This document shows, in pieces, positions 45,311 to 57,988 of a DNA stretch of 64,000 nucleotides. Source of the DNA: Rhyzopertha dominica. Its lineage: Eukaryota > Arthropoda > Insecta > Coleoptera > Bostrichidae. How positions within the stretch are numbered: the stretch's first letter is position 1; each line of letters starts with the position of its first letter. Location of the stretch: NCBI GenBank assembly GCA_025024175.1, contig QCXZ01000053.1:13392001-13456000 (forward strand), given 5' to 3'. A program made the translations under genes and the position numbers. The notes under the pieces are model-generated. The model saw only the letters and a list, made by a program, of their open reading frames with translations. It was not told the origin of the DNA and ran no database searches.

Positions 45311-47323
45311 CTAATGCATTTTATCATAATGACGCAGATTATTTATTTTCTTAGCTCTATTTTTCTTGTTGCGTTCTTTCCCTTTCCAAATTATAATTTC
45401 AATAAAAAATAACAACAACGATGCAAAATGTCCAAACATTAACATTACGAAGGCGCCCTGAATCCTGTGCATGCTAAAAGCTTTTGTTGTCCTGTTTTTC
45501 TTTTTCTTCAGTTCTTGCGCCCTCTTGACCTTTTCTATGTATTTTTTCTTCCATTCTATTACTAAACCCGTTGTTACCATTCTATGAACTAACTCGTCGA
45601 TTCTGTCCTTTAAAGGATGTCCTTTTTTCATGACCATTTGAACGGGGTGAAAAGTAACGATCTCGGTAGAAACATACACTTTATCGTTTCCCTCTGTGGC
45701 TACCACCTCATCGTCGGAGGCAATCAAGTATTTTACATAAAATTGGCCTAGAATAGTTGCAACGCTTCGTTTGTTAGCCACCACATCCAACCATTTATAG
45801 GCAGAATCTTCATTTTCCGAAGCTACTTGGTACATATTAAATATTTTCATAGAATTTTCATCCGTAGAGACATTAAAAAACTCTCGGAAACTCCTTACAC
45901 CTCCAATGCCTAATCCATTTTGTAAAATTCCTTCTAACGTGGTAATCTGTTTATAGCAATGGCTGTGTGTTAGGGCATGCATTAAATAACACTGGTAGGA
46001 TGTAGCCAAAACCATGCTACCTATCAGCAAAGACACAAAAATTGATCTGGTGAATGGCGTACGAGGTTCTTTATCAACTCCATTCGCTAAAAACACTTGC
46101 ATTGTGACTGAACCGCAAGAACCTAAGTTTCTATACATAGCCCTTTCTCGAACTACAAATGTGCTTAGATATAAAAACAAAGAGCCTAATCCCAAAGTGG
46201 TCACGCATAGCATCCATAGATCGAAAGTAAACGGCGCAAATATCACCATCCACTGCGGCAGAATTTGAGCGCTTGATATAATCCATACTAGCCTCTCGAA
46301 AAAGTACGGAACTGTAACGTCAAAATCTTTGATGCTGTCCTCCATCGCAGCGAAGCTACCAAATCCAATCATATATGAATCTTTTATTTTACTTAGTAGA
46401 CCAGTCCAGTTCTCCGAATCCTTCAGTTTGGTCCCCCACGTATCAACGTCATTTTCCATGATGATGTCGAACTTAATTTGCATTTGTTCTCCCAATATTT
46501 GAACGGCTTTGATTTCGAAACCATGAGTCTCGTTCATAACGTAGGGCGGGTAGTAAAGGGTAAGCGCCTTCACGGAGCAATTATGGAAATGTTTCGGGTA
46601 TTGCTGGTGAAAACCTCGCTTCAGTTTCGTAATCTTGCCATTGGTGCATATTAGATTCAGCTGTAACTTGCCCATGTCACTACAATACTCTGATCGTGTA
46701 TTAAAGTTTAACGAGTACGCTTTGCATACAGACTCATTTATAGGCACTATAACTATGGACCTGTAAATGTTGTTAGCCCACATATCTTGCAAAAGAATTA
46801 GAGCCGTGCCTTCAGCATCTTCGGCTACTTCTGTATAATATAAAAGGACCTTAACTCTTGAATCAAAACTTTTAAAACCGCTGAATTGCAAAATCGCAGT
46901 CGAAAAGCTTTCTAAAGAATTTGTAAATATTATAGCATGGCATGATTTTTGTTCCACTACGAAGCGTGTCTTCGTTATAGCAATGGAGCTGCTATCTGAA
47001 ACATTACTTAGAAGTATTCTTGAAGAGCTGAACTCTCGCACATCGCTGCCGATTTCTACTATTTGTAATTCCCAATTCGGTTGACCATTCAAATAAGACA
47101 AAATTTGCTCTTGTATTTTAAAAGCTGTGGTAGATAAATTTGTTTCCAAGAAAACCGTTAGCATCGTCTGTCTTGGATGATGGTACCTCCTAATTATGTC
47201 TTTCAAGCATCCAGTGGAAGAATTTATTTCATTATTTTCCATATTTTGCAATAAAATGTTATTGTGAAGGTGCATCGCCGTACAACAGATTACCTGCAAA
47301 AGAAGCACGACAGTTAGAAACAT
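45311..47323 (-). CDS. divergent ionotropic receptor (IR), 670 residues, single exon
   Basis: This is a variant ionotropic glutamate receptor of the insect chemosensory IR class, a plasma-membrane cation channel in sensory neurons. The ATG at 47323 starts a signal peptide (MFLTVVLLLQVICCTA). Several N-glycosylation sites lie in the extracellular part. The first ligand-binding half (about 250-350) precedes M1 (358-390), a pore loop (400-420), M3 with SYQCYLMHALT (427-452), the second half (453-600) and M4 (622-646), followed by a basic tail. There is no intron and no stop, typical of the divergent IRs. The SYxxxL M3 signature is kept. Canonical glutamate contacts are not evident, so the ligand is unknown. 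Confidence 0.9.
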   Translation of the reverse strand: MFLTVVLLLQVICCTAMHLHNNILLQNMENNEINSSTGCLKDIIRRYHHPRQTMLTVFLETNLSTTAFKIQEQILSYLNGQPNWELQIVEIGSDVREFSSSRILLSNVSDSSSIAITKTRFVVEQKSCHAIIFTNSLESFSTAILQFSGFKSFDSRVKVLLYYTEVAEDAEGTALILLQDMWANNIYRSIVIVPINESVCKAYSLNFNTRSEYCSDMGKLQLNLICTNGKITKLKRGFHQQYPKHFHNCSVKALTLYYPPYVMNETHGFEIKAVQILGEQMQIKFDIIMENDVDTWGTKLKDSENWTGLLSKIKDSYMIGFGSFAAMEDSIKDFDVTVPYFFERLVWIISSAQILPQWMVIFAPFTFDLWMLCVTTLGLGSLFLYLSTFVVRERAMYRNLGSCGSVTMQVFLANGVDKEPRTPFTRSIFVSLLIGSMVLATSYQCYLMHALTHSHCYKQITTLEGILQNGLGIGGVRSFREFFNVSTDENSMKIFNMYQVASENEDSAYKWLDVVANKRSVATILGQFYVKYLIASDDEVVATEGNDKVYVSTEIVTFHPVQMVMKKGHPLKDRIDELVHRMVTTGLVIEWKKKYIEKVKRAQELKKKKNRTTKAFSMHRIQGAFVMLMFGHFASLLLFFIEIIIWKGKERNKKNRAKKINNLRHYDKMH

Positions 47324-47799
47324 TTTTACAGCAGACTAAATAAAAGCTCTGACAATAACCGTTTGCATTTGCTAGGAAAGTGCTTTATCTTGTTCACTTT
47401 GATGCATGTTGTAATTTTCCACACATACATTGCTTTAATTTGCGATTATCAATACCAGATCGTATCAAATACCTACGTTCATGTTATATTCAGCACGTCA
47501 AGAAAGTAATGCACTACGGTATTTCTTTTTAATTATTTGCGTAACGTAAAAACATTAAATACTTGTTGAAAATACGTGGTGTCTAATTGTCACAACCTAG
47601 TAACTTTCTGCCATGTTTTATTTGGTTGTTTCAATGAAAGGCTTTCTTCTGAATAACNTTTTACAATTTCGACTAAAGCTCTGTACAACACAAGGGCGTA
47701 TGGGCACACCGAGCACGTTATATGTGTGTGTATATTCCTTGTTATGCGCATTCGCTTAATTTAGTTGGTACAGCGTTTTTCACGGGAGAAAGTGACAGC
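47324..47799. other. IR 5' flank
   Basis: Presumed promoter side of the IR gene. No TATA or other motif stands out. Confidence 0.4.
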
Positions 47800-48055
47800 G
47801 ACGTCATCAAGTGGTACCGTCATATGCGCGGCGAGCCTGGTTGCCTATGTATTCATCGCGATACCAGTGGCGTGTAAAAAATATTTTCTGGATATATTGC
47901 AGAAGATATTGGTGTTGGGGTGGACCTGCTTCAGCACCTTGTAAATGTGAATGGCGCAGCTCTCCTTCCTTCGGCGTTTCTTCTTTTTGTTGCTCTTCGA
48001 GGTGTTCTTTTGCACCTTTCAAGCCTTCTTGGCGGCTTTACCGGTAGTCTAGTAA
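47800..48055 (-). pseudogene. histone H2B pseudogene fragment
   Basis: The minus strand reads TGKAAKKA, stop, [20 protein letters not shown] and then [14 protein letters not shown], the N-terminal tail and first helix of H2B. After that the match dissolves into frameshifts and substitutions (EASRLA region recognisable near 47835). The stop codon in the tail and the lost histone fold make it non-functional. No partner histone gene is in the window. Whether it came by retroposition or from a histone cluster cannot be told. Confidence 0.8.
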
Positions 48056-48505
48056 ACCGGTTTCGACGCCTATGGGATATTCCAACAGCTGACCTTGTTC
48101 GAAAATAGAGCTACTGCGCAATGATGTCACTGATGACGCCCTGTCACTTTTATAGATGAAAAACACTGTACCTATGCTGTTGAAAATTATTCAGAAACCA
48201 ATAAACTCTTTTTATTATAAAATTTGTTCAATTTTTCCGTTTCTACTAGTCATTGGGATTGCTTAAAGGTTACCATAACTACACAATCACTCGCTGGTTA
48301 TTACACGAGGGATTTTGTCGAGTATTAAATAAGAACTGGGATAAACATTTCCTAAAAATCTATCACAAGATCTGTAGCAAACGGTAAAAAAACTGAATCG
48401 CCTAGAAACATTATTTCTAGGTATTGTGGAATACAATTTTGGAGAGTGCAAAGTAAACGTCTTCAAGAAGCATTAGGTTATTCTACATACGATACAGTTA
48501 TTTGA
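48056..48505. other. intergenic, nothing recognised
   Basis: AT-rich sequence between the histone pseudogene and the trinucleotide tract. Confidence 0.5.
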
Positions 48506-48535
48506 TTAATAATAATAATAATAATAATAATAATG

Positions 48536-48570
<35 letters not shown>

Positions 48571-48571
48571 C
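48506..48571. repeat. TAA trinucleotide tract
   Basis: About 66 bp of (AAT/TAA)n with one TGA interruption. On the minus strand it would form the ATT-rich 3' tail after AAATAAAGATTATTATT, a tail type seen in jockey- and CR1-like LINEs, and so it probably marks the 3' end of the LINE that follows. Confidence 0.8.
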
Positions 48572-50815
48572 TTTATTTTAGCAGAAAGAAATGAGCGGAG
48601 TCTCTTTAACCTTTCAAAAACATCTAATTTATTATTATTTATACGTCGTACACTTGTATTTTGCTTAATAAACTCCTTGCAGACTTAAGGTCAAAAACAG
48701 ATAGTATTACCTACTCTTGTCACTGTTGAGCTTTAGGTTAATATTCTTGGACAACGTTTATACGTTTAATAAGTCAATAAGTTATGTAAGTTTTTATTTA
48801 TTTACAAACATGCTAGATTAATCTGTGAAAAATAGTGTAGAAGGTGAAAGTATCTGGGCAATAAATAACTAGCCAATTCAAATTCAAAACTAGCCCACCA
48901 CCGCTTCCCAGTCACCAANGGATGGCGCCACTCATCAGACTGTCGCGCCCTAGATAGCAACAGTCCTCCCTGATTCTCCAGCTGAGTGCGCGGTATCTAC
49001 ATTGCCTGTCATTATTATTACTATTACGTTTTTTTCAAGTTGTACAGTTTGTACAGTATCTGTTTAAACCGACATAAATATTAAAAACTAAAATTATGTA
49101 ATTACTTTTACAGTATCATCTGCATAATCTACACATTCCGTAAACTTTGGCTTAGCAACTCAGCAGTATAAATTACAATAGGAATAGGGCCCTGAGGCAC
49201 TCCTGAGGTTATATAACCCACTTTAGAGTTATTATCCAGCACAACTTGTTGACGTCTGTTTAGCAGGTACGATTGAAAAAAAACTGTGATATCATCAAAA
49301 CCACACAATAAGTTAATTTACTGAAAAGGAATGCGTGATCAAGTGGTGCATCAGATGCCTTTGAATAATTCAAAGATACTAAAATGGATTGCTATATAAT
49401 TATGTACTGAATTGGTCAACAGAGTATGGGAGCTATAACTGGAATGTAATCCTGATTGCTTGCCCGCACGTATTCAATATATATCTGCTGAAGCACAGAC
49501 TTTTCACACACCTTAGATAAAGCTAGCAAAATACTGATAGGTCTTAAATCGGACACGGAATTAATTTCATTAGTCTTTGGAAGTAGTCGAATTAGTGAAA
49601 AGTTCCAATCAGGATAGAAATCTTGCTCAAAGCAACAGTTTATTATGTGCACAATATATTTACAGATTACCGGGCAACATAACTTTAACATTTTAGCAGA
49701 TACACCATCCTGACCTTCTTCTTCTTCTTTTTTTTCTTCAGCAAATTTATTGCCTTCCTTGATATACGCCACCGCTTGAATAGAGTTAGTTATTAGTTGG
49801 AGAGAACACCGAAAAGTTATTAATGTCATCAGGACAACATGATGAAATGTCGCAATTATTTTTACTTAATGTTTAAATTAGTCAATGCTTTCCACATGTG
49901 TTTACTACTTGCATTTTAGCTAATGGGCTTTATATAGACTGTTTTTTCATTTCTAATTGCAGCAACAGTCAAATTCCTAACTGACTTATATTCAATAGAA
50001 TGTCAAATTTCCTGTTCATTTGAATGTTTTTAAATATTTGTTTCCTTCATCATGATTTTAATCGTGGGTGTAATCCATGGAACATTTTGATATGTAAGAA
50101 GTTCTAAAAGGCGCGATCTTGTTAAATATACATCTAAGATACAAGAGTTGAGGTACTTTACTTTATTGTTAATATTAGGCAAATATAGGATCCGGTCCCA
50201 ATTCATATCTATTACTTCCTTATCGAAATTCTTAAAGTCGCAATAAATAACATATTTAGGTATTCTACAATTTATATCTACACGCAAAGTACAGAAAACC
50301 AACGAGGTCAAGTATTGATCGTCCTAGACTTTATTACAGTGTCAGTATTATTGATAAATATTACATTAATCAAAGCTGCACTTGTCTACTTTGTCTACTT
50401 ATCCTTATAAATTCTTTAATTAACTATTTAAAACTATATGCGTTAAAGCACTATTCCAACCGATCTGTATAATTCTGATCAACAATATTAGTGTATACGG
50501 AAATTAAAGTTGATAGGAAATCATCTAAGAATTCAGTACAATTAGTCAAAGTACTCAAAGGACAGCGATATGCTATTACAAACAAGTATATTTCTTTTTT
50601 ACGGTCTATCTAACCCACAAAAGTTCAATGCCATCAACGATATTTTAATCCTCAACCACTTCTACCTCCCGTATATTCTTTATATAAACTCCTACCCCAC
50701 CACCAGCCCGAGCGGGATTCTTCCTATCAAAATTATAACCATAAATTGCTACAGTATGTGACTGTATATCTTTAGACAACCAGGTCTTGGTTACACCGAC
50801 TATATTCAGGTCAGG
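48572..50815 (-). pseudogene. decayed non-LTR retrotransposon (endonuclease + RT)
   Basis: Reading on the minus strand from high to low coordinates: an endonuclease part with TWLSKDIQSHTVAIYGYNFD and ARAGGGVGVYI near 50805-50660; a linker at 50311-50030; the RT start DGVSAKMLKLCCPVICKYI and DLRPISILLALSKVCEK at 49730-49500; then, with stops, the GVPQG-like and YADDT (near 49110-49130) blocks. Stops and shifts are frequent. The family resembles CR1/jockey. The 5' end is missing or unrecognised; four tandem AGGTC units lie at 50808-50827. Confidence 0.75.
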
Positions 50816-53543
50816 TCAGGTCAGGTCAACATCTGACGTTCAAGTATCCAGAATTGAACTCTTTATTCAATTTAATCATCACAAAGTATTTTATCTTTCA
50901 GAAGATCCAACTGAAATTCATAGGTTTGACAGCTTTTATCATTAACAGCTTGACCAGTAGGTTAACTGAGTTTTAAATTGGGAATTATGCAAACAACAGT
51001 TTATACAATTGAGTACTTCACCTATGCAGTCAAACATTTAAGATAAGTAAGATTTTTACCTACTACATCTGAAACACCGCTTTTACATGACCATCCTGCA
51101 TACACTTATCCTGACCTTATTATATGTATAATGAAAAAATGTAGAATTGACCTCAATNAAAAAATTATGCAAAAGTTTTATATTTTAGTTTTATTATAAT
51201 CGAGCGTTCGCGGAGTGCAAGTCATTCACAATTCACAATAGTCGAATATATGGGGAACAACGTTGTTCTTTATTATAACATTTCCCTATATAAACTTAAA
51301 ACGCATATAATTTTTCATATACTCTTCAAGCTATAACAAAATGGAAACTGAATGGAAATCACTTATAATCCCAAAAAGAATAATAAAACTTACAATAAGA
51401 ATTAAGATGATCTTCGCAATAGAAAAACAAACTGCGATTTCGGCATATCACGTCTAGGGGCCTTAAACAACTTTTTCATACGTTGATAATCTCAAGGAAC
51501 GGTTACAAAAATTTTGTTAGCTGTACACTGACTGAAGTACGTTTATAACCATGTACAAAACAACACTTGTTTTGTTTTCCATACATAATAGATACTTGTA
51601 AAAATACACCAATCAGTTTTTGGTGAGATGCTACACCATTAAACAGCACGCTCCTCGGTAATGTTTACATGACACTTGACGTCACTAGTTGAATAACCTT
51701 GGATAGAAGCGTTTTGGCGGTGACTCCTAAGATTCGAATTTCAGACCTGAAATTCTCTACCTACAAATATTTTTTTGCTTTTTTTAACATGGCGTACGAT
51801 ATATATGCACTTCAAGATTCATGTTACGTAATTTTCAAAATAAGTGATAATACCCAATTAAGTTATTAATAAAGTGTTTAACATCAATCGCATTCTCTGG
51901 AACATTATAAATAATCATGAGCGGCTTGCATTTTTTGGAGCTATAATTTTATAGATAAGGATCTTCAACTCGTGTAGTAATGCTTTGCTTTAGTAGCGGG
52001 ATTCCTCATTGAAGCATTGAATTATAAGGCCTCTTTTAATATACTTTGTGTCGTTCACTTTCATGCTCAATTCGTGTAGATTACAACACCCTTTAGGTAA
52101 TATCCTTCTCAACTTAGTTATTTGGAATACCCTGGTTTTGTGCTAAAGTGTGCTTGTTTATCTCCCTTCATTTTTGCTGGAGAATAATTTTTTGACTTGA
52201 TGATAGCCTCGTTCTGTATCTGGTGAAAATTTAACATCTCATTCGACAATGAGTGCGAAAACTCAATCACGGACAGGTACTTTTCCAGTAATTACTTTTG
52301 TCACGTCAAGCACTCATTCTATCTTAAGCACTTTAATATCGGTACTACCTTCAATTCGTACATTACCAACTTTTTAACATGGCAGCTTACATGCATTTCT
52401 CCAGGCGGATCAGAATCCACATCTACACTTTCACTTTAAATATTCGTGATAAGTTTGATGCGTTTGAAATAAAAGCTAAGAAAATAATATTCTTGTACGT
52501 GATATGAGTTTGAGATAAAAAGGAAGAAGCGAAGTTTAAGAATACATATGCCCAGTACTAGTACTAGTTCAAACGCCCAGTTAGTATATGTCGGTGTCAC
52601 AATTTTCGCATTAATTCGTATTGTTACGACTACGGGCTCTACAAATGCGGATATCTAACATCCTTTTAACATTAGTAATTCACTAAATCACTATACTGCA
52701 CACACTAGCACTAAAACACTGTTCCAATAAGCCTTTCGCTCGCTTGATAACCGTTATTCGATTTGAGAGCTACCCACTCTCTCTCTCTGTCGAGCTATTT
52801 ATGCCCCCATCGAAAATACCAGAAGCAACACCTTCTAGACCCAGCAAACACATATAAGATACAAAAAAAGGAACAACAGTATTACAAAAGCTACATAACA
52901 GCATTATGTACCAGAGATATAGAATTTGCTTCAAAAAGTATGTATATGTTTATTTTGTGATGTCTAGGATATATGATGTTACATAAGTCCTACATGTTTA
53001 TAATACATTATTTGCCAGATCAATTTTTGTATAACAAACAGATTGTGTTTATATATCGTAAAAGTAGAAATGAAAAGGGAGCTAACGTCGAACATATACG
53101 AACAAATAACTAAATGAGCAAATAGTCACAAAGTAGTAATGAGAACTACCTACTTTTGATAAAATAAAATAAATGCGGTTATAGCTGAAATTACTTCTGT
53201 TTATTATTTTGTAGTAGAATAAAACCTACCAGTTGCAGAAACTTTGCATTCAAGTAAAGTGTAAGCACTGAGAAAAAACGGAGGTGTGATTTTTAGGTAT
53301 GAAAATTAATAGTCTCGATTACCTAGTCTATCTACCACGTAGAGCCAAACGCGTGTAATCTACAAATCTATTTTAGATACAAATTGCACCAGCTTTTGAA
53401 TTAACAAAGTATTGATGAATTTTATAATAAACCCATCCATCAAATCTAATAATTATTAAGTGACGAATATTACTCTCATTTTGATAATTAATTGTTTTTG
53501 GGCTCTTTTATGGGTTCAGTCTCTTCTATCCCTAATATAAAAA
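50816..53543. other. 2.7 kb without recognised gene
   Basis: AT-rich. A CT dinucleotide run lies at about 52776-52790. I looked for solo LTR ends and DNA transposon termini and could not support any. Confidence 0.4.
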
Positions 53544-54419
53544 CCGCTGCAATTGAATCAATACTTCCACATCCAATTGTCAAAATGACATTTACGTTTT
53601 TATTTGTTATGCTATACGATTAGTAATCAGATTTTGAGCATTTTGTCTCCCTAGACATTTTTTCTAAGACAAAGTCCTCGTGATATTAGCAAAAATATAT
53701 AAATTTTAAAATCGTTTTTTTTCCAAATAACTCGAAAATTATTAACTTAACAAATAAATTACAAGAGTGCTTTCTGATCACAAATTTGATTTTATATATA
53801 AAACCAAAATGTTAAAAAAAATCGTACGAGCAGGAAGCAAAATAGGTTTTTTGGAAATATTTCGAAAATGACAAAATTTTGAATAAATTTTTTAAGAAAC
53901 TTTTTTTGAGAAATTTTATTTCCTATCAGATGGCATTTTCATTTTTTGAATATATTAAGTATATTCGGAGATATTTAGGAAAAACCGTTTTCTTTAAGTG
54001 ACGCTTATTTGCTAATATCTTCTAAACAGTTTGCCGCACCGAAAATTTATAAAAATGAATAATACTCGCAGTTATACTACTAATCGCATACTAAAACGAA
54101 AAAATATAAGAAAATAAAAATTTGCAAAAGGGGTAGTTACCCCCCCAGTTTTGCTCCCTTCCCGATACCGTACTTACCCCACAAATAATAGGTCGCTTTG
54201 GGTAGCTGAGATTTATACGTTTGCCAAATTTCAAGTTCATATATTGAGTCTTTCGAAAGTTACCGCGTATACAAACAAAACCACAGACACACAGACAAGA
54301 AATTTTTTTGCTCAAATTTTGTTTTTTTTGCGTTTTCGACCATTTTAAAGCGAATGAGCAAATAAAAATTTTTGAAAATTTTTTTCGCGACAATACTTCA
54401 TCCGTTGGATGTGGAAGTA
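53544..54419. repeat. 0.9-kb repeat family, copy 3
   Basis: Same orientation as copy 1: CCGCTGCAATTGAATCAATA, CTTCCACATCC, and at the end GTTGGATGTGGAAGTA. The internal blocks TTTTGGAAATATTTCGAAAA, ACAGTTTGC.GCACCGAAAA and CGATACC.TACTTACCCC are shared by all three copies. Confidence 0.75.
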
Positions 54420-55019
54420 AAAAGGTTATATTGGACCATTGAGAGCTTAAACTCGGGCAGTTTCAGCCTTCAATGTTCTAGAATAAGGTAACAGAGCTGC
54501 ATCAATACGAATTCGAATCATACAAGAACGTGGAAAAAGATTTATGTATTTCTGTAACCGCTGTGTAACAGTGTATATGTATGAGCCGACATCTAATAGT
54601 GTATGTGCCCTTGGTGTACCTTGTGTGTAATGTATTTGTTACATTATAATAGTATTATAGCTGTTACGTTGTACCTTACGTGTTGTATGTAAACATTTAT
54701 ATTATAGTGATATACATTTTATGTTTGACTATGATAGCTGAAATGTTTTTAGAAACAATGAATCTGTCACAAATAGTTGACAAAAATGTCAAAGGTTTTA
54801 TCTGTAGAAGTTTAAAACCTATTGTGACTAACCATTGTGCAAATGCTTGTTCCTGGTTATGGCATAGAAATAGGCGTTTATGTGATAGCCTTAAAAGGTA
54901 AGATTTTAATAGATACTTGTTGTGATTAGTAGTCGAAATTAACGTAACTGGAAAAACTGAATTTTTAACGTGTTTTTATTTTGAGATACCAAATTCAACT
55001 TTTTATAACAACTATTATT
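54420..55019. other. region between repeat copy 3 and the gypsy element
   Basis: An open frame on + at 54680-54901 (73 residues, hydrophobic start, then CANACSWLWHRNRRLCDSLK) is not recognised; the 3' LTR of the gypsy element may occupy the right part, but its limits could not be set without a second LTR copy. Confidence 0.3.
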
Positions 55020-55094
55020 TTAAAACTAATCTCATGTCCGAGGCTAACTCCCCTTTTGGCGGCGACGTTCCGGCAATCGCCTACTGCCACAGTA

Positions 55095-56107
55095 CTCCCC
55101 AGTGCCGGAGGCTTCACGTCAAATCGAACTGGGCGTAGGATTCGCCTCCCTAAACATTCTTTGCCCTAAACGAGTTTGCTGGTCAAGGGTTGCAGCCGCA
55201 GGTGTATTGGGTTGTTCAGGTTTTTCTGATGGGGGGCCTCGGTTGGTTGCCAAGAATGCGGGCTTAAACCTGTCGACAGAAACATTAACTAAACGATTAC
55301 TTACCCTAATGCGATATATTTTATCATTTATGCGGTGAATTATCTCGTGTTGTACAGGTTTTCAAATCAGCATGCACAAACGGTTTCTGATTTGCATGAT
55401 TGGTTGCGGGTGTGGGCCTTAATGAGTTCATGACTTCACGCAGGTCTTGCACAAAGGCTTGTGTGCTTTGCGGTGCTGGAGTCGGGAACAGTAGTAGTCC
55501 AGGTATCCTCAGCGTTGTTCCGTATACAAGCTCTGCAACAGAGCAACCAAGATCTTCCTTGTAATTTGTTCGTAGACCCAACAGGACGGAAGGTAGGATG
55601 TCCACCCATTTTTCTGTGTCGTGGGTCACACTACTGCTTTTAAGCTGTTTGTGCCACCGTTCTACTATGCCGTTGGTTTGAGGTCTGTATGCTGTTGTTC
55701 TGCAACGCTTGATGTCCAGAATGTTTAACAGTTCCGCAAGTAGCGATGCTTCGAATTGTCAACCCTGATTCGTGGTGATGTTAGCAGGGATACGAAAACG
55801 TGTTTCTGCTGTGATATCAGGTATTGGTATTGCTTCAGGTCATCTGGAAAATCTGTCAATGATTGTGAGACAATGTCGATTACCTTGGGAATACGGCAAT
55901 GGTCCAACAATATCCGCATGAATGTGGCTGAAACGTGCGTCAGGGGTATCGAAACTGCAATACACTTCGAGTGTGTCTATGAACTTTGGTTTTTTTGACA
56001 TGCTATGCAGGTTTTGATCCACTCCGAAATGTCTTTCTGCATCGATGGCCATACGAATTTCTCTGCGATCTGCTTGGCCGTAGTACGTCCACTTGGATGA
56101 GCCAAAC
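55095..56107 (-). pseudogene. gypsy integrase
   Basis: It starts with the zinc-binding part (HPSGRTTAKQIAEKF, then C..C as CIACQ, in a shifted frame), the first catalytic Asp in SHIHADIVGPLP, and a region near 55750-55780 where TDQGRQFE is expected but NQG-stop is read (Asp to Asn plus a TGA). It continues with VTHDTEKWVDILPSVLLGLR and a C-terminal tail with VSVDRFKPAF ending near 55120. Loss of the second catalytic Asp inactivates it regardless of the shifts. Confidence 0.85.
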
Positions 56108-56289
56108 TGTTGTATCATTTAGTTATGTTTACTTGTATTTTCTATCCACTGGGTAACATGGCACGCTTGTGTAATACAAAAACAAGTACGTATGTTTTTC
56201 CTGACAGTTGATGTCAATTAATTATAAAAATGAAATGCAAACCATTATTACATGAGATTAGCCAGTGTTTTATTCAAAAAGTTACAACA
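56108..56289 (+). mobile_element. copia-like solo LTR, 182 bp, TSD CAAAC
   Basis: It begins TGTTGTA and ends TACAACA and is flanked by the exact 5-bp duplication CAAAC (56103-56107, 56290-56294). TGTTG...CAACA with a 5-bp duplication is the classic Ty1/copia pattern. A TATA-like TTATAAAAA lies at about 56221-56229, suggesting + orientation. It splits the gypsy frame between RNase H and integrase. Confidence 0.8.
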
Positions 56290-57988
56290 CAAACCATGTA
56301 CTGAATGAAATATATGGCTTTCTTTAACTGCAATGGTATATAGCGACGAATCGAATTTGTTGATACATCGCACCAAATGTGTTGACCATTTCCAGAGATT
56401 TGTAGTTGCTGCAATGCCAAAGAAGTCTGCATAGGGTTTGCCAATAGTTGTAATTCTGTGTCCTGCTGCAGGTTCTCGAAAATTTCTTCGAAACTTACAG
56501 CACTAGGTACTGTAATCTCCTCGAGCCGAGATAAGGTGTCCGCAACTACATTGCTGCTACCGGATATATGTTCGATGTTGGTAGTAAATTGGCTAATAAA
56601 GTCTAGCTGGCGTAATTGTCGTGGGGAAGCCTTGTCTGACCGCTGTTTAAAAGCATAAATTAATGGTTTATGGTCAATTCTTACCGTGAAATTGTGTCCT
56701 TCTAACAGGTATCGAAAATGTTTTATCCCCTCATAAATAGCCAATAATTCCCGGTCATATGCGCTACATGATCGTTGCGCACTATTTCATTTTTTTTGAG
56801 AAAAATCCGAGTGGCTGCTGCTGTCCATTGATTGACTGCTCCACAACCGCTCCTATTGCAAAATCGGAGGCATCCGTTGTCAGCGTTAGCTGTGCCGTTT
56901 CGCAGGGATGCGCCAGACATGCTGATTCTGACAACGCCTTCTTGAGGTCGTGGAAAGCTTGTTCTAACTGTGGTGTCCACTCGAGCAGTCGCTTATCATT
57001 CCGCTTACTCCCTTTAAGTAGTTCATTTAGAGGTGCTTGTATATGGGCTGCAGTTTTTTTATGAATTTTCGGTAAAAATTGACGATTCCAAGAAATCATC
57101 TTAACTGTACTATTGTTGTTAGCTTAGGCATGTTGTTTATTGCTTCAACCTTGGATGGGATTGATGTTGTGCCTCCTTTTGTGATGTTATAGCCTAGATA
57201 TTGAACTTCAGATGCACCCAAAACACTCTTGGATGGGTTAATTGCAAGTCCATATGTTGTAAATCGCTCAAAGACAGTTTGCAGGTGCTGCAAATGCTCG
57301 TCTTCGTTTCTTGACATAATCAGCACGTCATATATATTGCAATAGCAAAATTCCAAGCCATGGAGAACGGTATCCATGAATCTTTGGAATGATTGCGCTG
57401 CGTTGCATAATCCGAACGTCATGTAGGGAAATTCATATAAGCCGAACGGAGTATAACGGCAGTTTTCTCTACGTTCTCTTTTGCCACTGGGATTTGATGA
57501 TACGCTCCTATAAGGTCCAGTGTGGAATAAATGCTAGTACCATGCAGTTTGTAGGAGAAGTCCGCTAGGTTCGCGACATGGTATCGGTCCGGTGTAGTGA
57601 CAGCGTTCAGCGGACGATAATCACCACACGGTCTCCAGGTCCCTCCAGATTTCTTAGGCACCATATGAAGTGAGCTGCTCTATGGGCTGGATGACTGGCA
57701 GCATATCCCTTGTTCAAGCATATACTGAAATTCCGCTTGTGCCACTTTCAACATTTGCGGAGACGGTCTGCGAGCTTTTTCTTGTACAGGTGGTCCAGTT
57801 GTTTGAATGTGATGAACTACAGTATGCTTTACTTCTTTCGGAATAGGCAAACATCTGCAAACATCGGAAAATTTAAGCAATATATCGTGGAATACTGACT
57901 TTTCACGGCTAATAATATGTACACTTTCTGAACTGCTTGCATTAACCACTCGTGGCTGGGGTAAAAATGTTCGTAATACTATCCACAA
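56290..57988 (-). pseudogene. gypsy reverse transcriptase and RNase H
   Basis: RT blocks in order are QAEFQYMLEQGI, VPKKSGGTWRPCGDYRPLN, STLDLIGAYHQIPV (first catalytic Asp), MTFGLCNAAQSFQRFMD and the palm motif. RNase H follows with LTTDASDFAIGAVVEQ and RIDHKPLIYAF and NVVADTLSRL. At 57323-57345 the palm motif reads CNIYDVLI where YIDDVLI is expected, so a catalytic Asp is replaced by Tyr. Frames change at about 57665, 57420, 57096 and 56780. The enzyme is dead. Confidence 0.9.

Noticed and set aside
48506..48571. CRISPR-like or satellite array
   Set aside because: It is a simple TAA trinucleotide tract, with no spacers, in a eukaryotic genome.
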